DNA of 64,000 nt, from assembly GCF_900110075.1 (NCBI RefSeq), contig NZ_FOCJ01000001.1, positions 372,001 through 436,000 of the forward strand, given 5' to 3'. Positions 59,028 through 64,000 of this stretch are shown here, one piece after another. The notes under the pieces were generated by a model. That model was not told the origin of the DNA. It did no database searches and saw nothing but the letters and a program-made list of their open reading frames with translations. How positions within the stretch are numbered: the stretch's first letter is position 1; every line of letters begins with the position of its first letter. The translations under genes and the position numbers were made by a program. The DNA is from Paenibacillus sp. OV219. Its GTDB lineage: Bacteria; Bacillota; Bacilli; Paenibacillales; Paenibacillaceae.

Positions 59028-60329
59028 ATGAGCACCAATATTTGGTCGCGGTTAGCTATGCTGATTGCCTTATCCCTAGGTTTGGCAGCCTCCGGCATGT
59101 ATATGAACACGGTTGGCGCGAGACCACAGGAATCTTCTGGGCAATCCCAATCGGATAAGAACGCCATCCGTCCGTTTCAGGTGCATTTCTCAGAAGCGGA
59201 GCTTGCCGATCTGCAAAGACGGATCATTGCGACAAGATGGCCGGATAAGGAGACTGTCTCCGATCATACACAAGGTGTGCCGCTGGCAACGATGCAGAAG
59301 CTCGCGGATTATTGGGCGAACAACTACGACTGGCGTAAGTTCGAGGCGAAGCTGAACGCTCTGCCGATGTACGTCACGAATATTGATGGGGAGGACATTC
59401 AGTTCATCCATGTCCGTTCGAAGCATAAAGACGCGATGCCAATTCTCCTCATGCACGGCTGGCCTGGCTCTATCGTTGAGATGCTGAAGGTGATCGATCC
59501 GCTTACCAATCCCACAGCCTATGGCGGCAAGGAATCGGACGCGTTCGATGTCGTCATTCCATCGATGCCAGGCTACGGATTTTCGGGCAAGCCAACTACG
59601 ACGGGCTGGGGACCTGACCGAATCGCGCGCGCTTATAGCGAGCTGATGAATCGGCTCGGATACAAGAAGTATGTGGCGCAGGGAGGAGACTGGGGAGCGT
59701 TAATCGCTGATTTGATGGGCGTGCAGCAGCCAAAAGGACTGATTGGCATTCACACCAACATGCCGGGCGCTGTTCCGGCCGAGATTGAGAAGGCGCTTCA
59801 AGCCGGCAAGGGCTGCCCTCCCGGTCTGTCAGGCGACGAGAAACACGCGTGCGAGCAGCTCGACTTCTTCTACAAGCAAGTTGGGTATGCTCAGATTATG
59901 GGGACGCGCCCGCAGACACTCACTGGACTTGCGGATTCGCCCATCGGTATGGCAGCCTTCATACTTGATCATGACGCGAAGAGTTTGGATCTGATTGCAA
60001 AGGCATTCGACGGACAGCCTGGGGGGTTATCGCGAGACGATGTCCTCGACAACATTACACTCTATTGGCTCACGAACACGCCGATCTCTTCGGCGCGCCT
60101 CTACTGGGAGAACAAATATCCCTTCTTCAGCGTCAAGGGCGTCAAACTGCCGGTTGCCGTAAGCGCCTTTCCAGACGAGCTCTATCAAGCGCCGAAGAGC
60201 TGGGCAGAGCAGGCATATCCCAACTTGATTTATTACAACAAGCTCGATAAAGGCGGTCACTTCGCGGCATGGGAACAGCCGGAGCTCTTTGTACAGGAAC
60301 TCCGCGAGGCAATAAAGCCGCTCCGCTAA
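59028..60329 (+). CDS. Epoxide hydrolase family alpha/beta hydrolase (exported paralogue)
   Basis: 433 residues. The first 32 form a signal peptide or anchor (LAMLIALSLGLAASGMYMNTVGA), followed by a polar S/Q/E linker. From residue 47 (IRPFQVHFSEAELADLQRR) it parallels the previous gene: HGWPGSIVE, QGGDWGALI, MPGYGFSGKP, TRPQTLTGLADSP and KGGHFAAWEQPE, with nucleophile Asp and His conserved. A tandem duplicate that gained, or alternatively kept, an export signal, so the pair may act on both sides of the membrane. An AAAAGGAG ribosome site lies about 12 bases before the ATG. Confidence 0.9.
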   Translation: MSTNIWSRLAMLIALSLGLAASGMYMNTVGARPQESSGQSQSDKNAIRPFQVHFSEAELADLQRRIIATRWPDKETVSDHTQGVPLATMQKLADYWANNYDWRKFEAKLNALPMYVTNIDGEDIQFIHVRSKHKDAMPILLMHGWPGSIVEMLKVIDPLTNPTAYGGKESDAFDVVIPSMPGYGFSGKPTTTGWGPDRIARAYSELMNRLGYKKYVAQGGDWGALIADLMGVQQPKGLIGIHTNMPGAVPAEIEKALQAGKGCPPGLSGDEKHACEQLDFFYKQVGYAQIMGTRPQTLTGLADSPIGMAAFILDHDAKSLDLIAKAFDGQPGGLSRDDVLDNITLYWLTNTPISSARLYWENKYPFFSVKGVKLPVAVSAFPDELYQAPKSWAEQAYPNLIYYNKLDKGGHFAAWEQPELFVQELREAIKPLR

Positions 60330-60344
60330 ACCGGGTAAAGCAGG

Positions 60345-60384
60345 AAGCCAGCCTCATTCACAGAAGAATGAGGCTGGCTTTCTC
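60345..60384 (+). terminator. Terminator after the epoxide hydrolase pair
   Basis: Perfect 15-bp stem AAGCCAGCCTCATTC/GAATGAGGCTGGCTT (60345-60359 with 60366-60380). Nothing else is visible in 60385-60590 apart from a TGTTATACT extended -10 at 60590-60598 just before the next gene. Confidence 0.85.
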
Positions 60385-60632
60385 TACTCAGAGCTAGAAA
60401 GGAAATTTTACGCGCTTCGACCTGAACCGAAACCCACTTCGTTGTCGTCATTTCTTAGAAGCCGTAACGGTCGCCGTACGAGCAGAAGAGGTGGGTGAGA
60501 TGCGGCGGAGATCACGATTGAAGCCGATGTCAACCGCCATTTTGAATAATTGAAGAGGCTGTAATATTAATCTTTTTCTTGCAAAATCCTGTTATACTGA
60601 AGGTGGAATTTCAACATGAAGGGGATTGCCTA

Positions 60633-63600
60633 GTGAACGAACGATTGCTCTCTATTGATACAGCGACTCCGCATTTAGGCGAAGCTTATATGAGATTCAT
60701 CCCGCGCACTTGGCGTTTCTTCGAGCGTGGTCAAGTGATGAAGCGGATCGAGCAGTGGCAGAGAATCGCTGCGAATGGAATTGGGTTAAGAGAAATCGCA
60801 GATTGGACCGAGACGGATTCGCAGCTAGATGTTAGGCTGACCCCGCTTCCTGAAGGATTCATCCCGTTTGCAGCATTCGCGAGTCAAGATGGGCTTAGCG
60901 ATTCCGATCGCGCACGGGTGATGGCATCGCTATTCGATACGCTGGGTCTACTGCATGTGGATCAGTTCTATATGGGGTTCCTTTCGCCGGATTTGATCAG
61001 CGTGAACCCGAATACGCTTCAGGTTATGCTGTGCTTGCAGCCGTTCCCATCCGTACATCCTTTCCTGGATTTCCATATTAAAGACTATCCGTTTGAACTC
61101 TTTAGCGCTCATTGCCGAACGCATACGATTACTCGGGCTTCCGATATCTATGCAGCCGGAACCATCATGCGCGAACTGTTTCGCGGTCATCTGGTGTATC
61201 CGCCGCTCAAGGTGTTGTATGAACGGTTGATTGGCGACCCATCTTTCTTGTTTATCGAAGAAGCGGCATATGAGATCAGCCGAATCTATGGACTGAGTCG
61301 TGAGCCTTGGGAGCAGACGATTGGGCCTAATGCTCATGCGTGGCTCTATCATGCAGAACCGCCAATATCGCCGGAGAGCCAGCGCCAATTCAGACGATTT
61401 CTGCGTGCGGAAGGATCGAAGCAGATTGCGCTCATCCACGAAGATGAGTCGCTCATTGCTGAAGTGCTCCGATTTCACATGAATGAAGTGCTGGAGAAGC
61501 AGTCATTCGTTACGATCAAATGCACGGATGTTCCATTCTCCACCATTATAGAGATGGTAAATCGGATCATCGGCGCCTTGACATTAACTTATTATCCGCA
61601 AGCAGAGCCGCAGTTCCGAGCACTGGCCAGACGTCAGCGTCAGCTGGTGCAGCAATACTACTTCGGACAAGACGTATCCGAGGCATTCGGCGAATGGATG
61701 CTTCGTTTCTATAAACAGTTGACTGCGATTATTTTTGTAGACAATATTTTCCTCATTTTTGATGAATGCTCAAATATGGATCTGGAATCATTCCAGCTGT
61801 TCAAATATACGTGGAGCCGATACAGTGAACAGCTGCCACGGTTGTTCACGATCTTCTGCGGCAAGGCGTTGGTTCAATCGGATATGAATGAAGAGCTGTA
61901 TCATATCCAATTTCTTCCTCGTAATGCCGTGGCATATAGCGGGCTAATGCGCAAACGACTTTGTCGAGTCGAGCCGCAAACGCTGCAGCATCTCGCCAAT
62001 TGGCTCACTAATCAGGCGATCGATCCGAAGTATACGAGTATGATGTTGGAATCGTTCATTGATCAAGGGCTGTTGCAGCTGACACCTGCAGGATGGGTAG
62101 CTGGAGCTCGTGATCTTCCGCAAGAAGGCACGAATCCGATCACCATTACGGAACAGAAGCTGGATCAGCTGAGCGAAGAAGAGACGGATTTGCTCGCGCT
62201 GTTCTGCTGCTTGCCAGCGCCGATCCGCGTATGGAATTTGTTCAACGCGAATAAGCTCCCACTTAGTCAGCTGTATGTCAATTTGCATCGTCTGGCGCAG
62301 CTAGGTCTGATTCTGTTCTTCCATCAGAATAGTGTGATCGTACATAACAATGTGAAGGAGCGTCTTGCTCTCCGCTATGATATGGCGCAGGCTTATACGC
62401 AAGCGGTCGCCTACATGCTGGAGTTCGAGAAGTATCCATCGCTAACGTTGCTTAATCTGGTGCGCAAATCCGGTGATAAGCGGCGGGAGTATGCACTGCT
62501 GATGCTCTATTTCCGCAGAAATCGCAAGGCGCTCTCTTCTGAGCAGTCGCGGCTGCTGCTGGAGCAGATGATCGGGCTGCACGAGCTGCTTCAGCGTCCG
62601 ACGATGCAATGCTTTTATCGGCTTATTTTGCCAGTGTACAATGGTTTCCGCGAGATGAAGCGCTGTGAAGAAGTTTGCATGAAGCTGTATGAGCTGAGAG
62701 GCCGCGACGGCGATCGATTCAAGTGGATGTTCTATAAAATGCTGCAAAATGAACTTGAGCTCGCCGACCATAAAGATGAGCTGTTCGCCTACCTGGAGAA
62801 TCCGAAACACAGGCTCAGCGATAAGCTCGATGCGCTGTGCCCACTCGTGGCCAACCGCGTATATCTGAATCTCGAGCCGCATGAGAAGGAGTACATCAAA
62901 GAGCTGTACATCGGGCAAATTTATCCGAACCGCCATCTCATTCCGGAATGGGAGTTCATCGACTCCTCCTACTATTGCATTGCGTTTATATTTGAGAATT
63001 TCCCTCAATTGAACACATGGGGACTTGCGCTGTTGAACAAAGTGGAGTCAATGCTCCATTACAGCTTCTACCCGGATCTCATTCTGAGAGTGTATAACAT
63101 GTACATTCATCAAAATAACGCGCGTATGGCAAGAAGCTACATCGAAAAAGTGATCACAGGTGCAACTCAGCTTGGACATCCGAATATGCTCGAGGTTGGT
63201 CACGCGAACGGCATGGAAATATCGCTTATTCTCGGTGATATGCCAGCATTCCATTATCACTGGAACCAGCTCGTCGACATTAAGCGCAGGGATGTTCTTG
63301 AAGGCGTTCGCGATATGATCCGGATGTATGCCTGTGAATCTCGGCAATGGGAGCTGCTTGACCGCATGGGTCAAATTCCGGATACGAGCGACTATGCGAA
63401 GACAAGAATGGAGCTTTACCGCGTCTACGCTGCGCATCGCAGGGGAGAGCGAATGTTTCCGCAGCCTGCTATTCAAGAGGAGCAGCCGGCCATGTTCGTT
63501 GGAGCGCTTAGGCTGCTGCAGCTCGGGTTAGTAGAAGAAGCATGCCGCCATCTCCAGCGGTGCATCGGCGGTGCAGAGCGTGCGGGGAGATTCCCAATGC

Positions 63601-64000
63601 TGGAGGGCTGGACATTCCGCGAGCTGCTGCTAGCGATGCTCAGCATTCAGTCAGTGAGCGAGACGATTACAATCGATGAGATTGGCGAGTGGATTGCTCG
63701 TTTCAAACAATTTATTGAAACGAACGCCTATGATTTGTTCTGGGCGGATTACTATTATATCTCTGCGGTGTGGGAGCTTCGGCAAGGCGCAGTCACGAAC
63801 GGGATGCTGCTGCTGCGCAAAGCGATCAACGCTTATTATCTGATCCAGCAGAATGACCGGGCTGTAGAAGTTAAGCGGGAGATGGAAGCTTACATGGAGC
63901 CGTTAGGGTTGCCTGTAGGCTGGGAATTGGCGGACAACGCGCAAGTCATACAAATCATGCAAGAGCGCAGAAGCTTCCTAGAGCAATCGCTCGATTACTT
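60633..64000 (+). CDS. Giant pseudokinase/STAND-like signalling protein (3' partial)
   Basis: Open from GTG 60633, behind GAAGGGGATT, to the window edge: at least 1,122 codons without a stop. Residues 1-200 resemble a Ser/Thr-kinase C-lobe: LGLLHVDQFYMGFLSPDL stands where the catalytic loop should be, and ASDIYAAGTIMRELF matches the SDIYALG-type helix. The catalytic residues are absent. At the STAND P-loop position it reads IALIHEDESLIAEVL (about 269-283), lacking GxxGxGKT, while a Walker-B-like strand AIIFVDNIFLIFDEC (about 367) remains. Long helical TPR-like repeats follow to about 1,100, then MQERRSFLEQSLDY, a coiled-coil start typical of a linker to GAF, GGDEF or kinase output domains outside the window. 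No membrane helix is seen. Confidence 0.75.
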   Translation, partial: MNERLLSIDTATPHLGEAYMRFIPRTWRFFERGQVMKRIEQWQRIAANGIGLREIADWTETDSQLDVRLTPLPEGFIPFAAFASQDGLSDSDRARVMASLFDTLGLLHVDQFYMGFLSPDLISVNPNTLQVMLCLQPFPSVHPFLDFHIKDYPFELFSAHCRTHTITRASDIYAAGTIMRELFRGHLVYPPLKVLYERLIGDPSFLFIEEAAYEISRIYGLSREPWEQTIGPNAHAWLYHAEPPISPESQRQFRRFLRAEGSKQIALIHEDESLIAEVLRFHMNEVLEKQSFVTIKCTDVPFSTIIEMVNRIIGALTLTYYPQAEPQFRALARRQRQLVQQYYFGQDVSEAFGEWMLRFYKQLTAIIFVDNIFLIFDECSNMDLESFQLFKYTWSRYSEQLPRLFTIFCGKALVQSDMNEELYHIQFLPRNAVAYSGLMRKRLCRVEPQTLQHLANWLTNQAIDPKYTSMMLESFIDQGLLQLTPAGWVAGARDLPQEGTNPITITEQKLDQLSEEETDLLALFCCLPAPIRVWNLFNANKLPLSQLYVNLHRLAQLGLILFFHQNSVIVHNNVKERLALRYDMAQAYTQAVAYMLEFEKYPSLTLLNLVRKSGDKRREYALLMLYFRRNRKALSSEQSRLLLEQMIGLHELLQRPTMQCFYRLILPVYNGFREMKRCEEVCMKLYELRGRDGDRFKWMFYKMLQNELELADHKDELFAYLENPKHRLSDKLDALCPLVANRVYLNLEPHEKEYIKELYIGQIYPNRHLIPEWEFIDSSYYCIAFIFENFPQLNTWGLALLNKVESMLHYSFYPDLILRVYNMYIHQNNARMARSYIEKVITGATQLGHPNMLEVGHANGMEISLILGDMPAFHYHWNQLVDIKRRDVLEGVRDMIRMYACESRQWELLDRMGQIPDTSDYAKTRMELYRVYAAHRRGERMFPQPAIQEEQPAMFVGALRLLQLGLVEEACRHLQRCIGGAERAGRFPMLEGWTFRELLLAMLSIQSVSETITIDEIGEWIARFKQFIETNAYDLFWADYYYISAVWELRQGAVTNGMLLLRKAINAYYLIQQNDRAVEVKREMEAYMEPLGLPVGWELADNAQVIQIMQERRSFLEQSLDY

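Overview
The window looks like a chromosome segment from an endospore-forming, Gram-positive member of the Paenibacillaceae (Paenibacillus or a close relative). The support is an alpha/beta-type small acid-soluble spore protein, the Bacillales order polA-mutM-ytaF-coaE-(SASP)-nrdR, strong AGGAGG-type ribosome binding sites with frequent GTG/TTG starts, an S-layer-homology surface protein, copper-amine-oxidase-N stalk domains, and very large multi-domain regulators. Genus is inferred from gene content only.

Layout. 1-3480: phosphate transporter pstSCAB (pstS cut by the window edge). 3632-6361: a disrupted CBS/GGDEF gene followed by an intact EAL gene (cyclic-di-GMP turnover). 6488-15414: housekeeping block with polA, an ADP-ribosylglycohydrolase-like carbohydrate gene behind a CcpA-type operator, mutM, ytaF, coaE, a lytic transglycosylase, a spore protein and nrdR. 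15615-16637: GH130 phosphorylase. 16690-17320: a gene-free stretch holding a 72-bp tandem repeat and two copies of a 140-bp hairpin-forming repeat. 17359-21074: small metabolic genes and a MocR regulator with a divergent flavoprotein-like gene. 21168-23297: tRNA-Ala(GGC), then a TetR-controlled three-gene cassette, closed by a second copy of the tRNA 3' end plus terminator. 23596-25866: an ABC exporter fused to a cyclic-nucleotide-binding domain. 26284-29438: sugar ABC importer, divergent from a 1,490-residue pseudokinase-STAND-GAF-LuxR regulator (29662-34131). 34315-39768: GLUG/SLH surface protein. 39962-45450: an unrecognised protein, a chemoreceptor, an ABC ATPase, a guanylate-kinase-like remnant, a methyltransferase and DoxX. 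45609-48915: vanY-vanZ-vanR-vanS-like operon without vanHAX. 49027-52097: cupredoxin gene coupled to a multicopper oxidase-plastocyanin fusion, facing a STAND-type regulator (52094-54172). 54363-57524: oxidoreductase and frameshifted MOSC gene, divergent from a second MocR regulator. 57684-60329: tandem epoxide hydrolase paralogues, one cytosolic and one with an export signal. 60633-64000: start of a second giant pseudokinase/STAND-like protein that runs off the window and appears to have lost its P-loop.

How it fits together. Much of the accessory content is sensing and surface biology: nutrient uptake, cyclic-di-GMP, chemotaxis, cell-wall editing, extracytoplasmic copper redox chemistry and three very large STAND-related proteins. 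Several genes carry apparent single-base frameshifts (GGDEF gene, MOSC, guanylate-kinase-like remnant, start of the first epoxide hydrolase). These could be real decay or base-calling errors; read data would decide.
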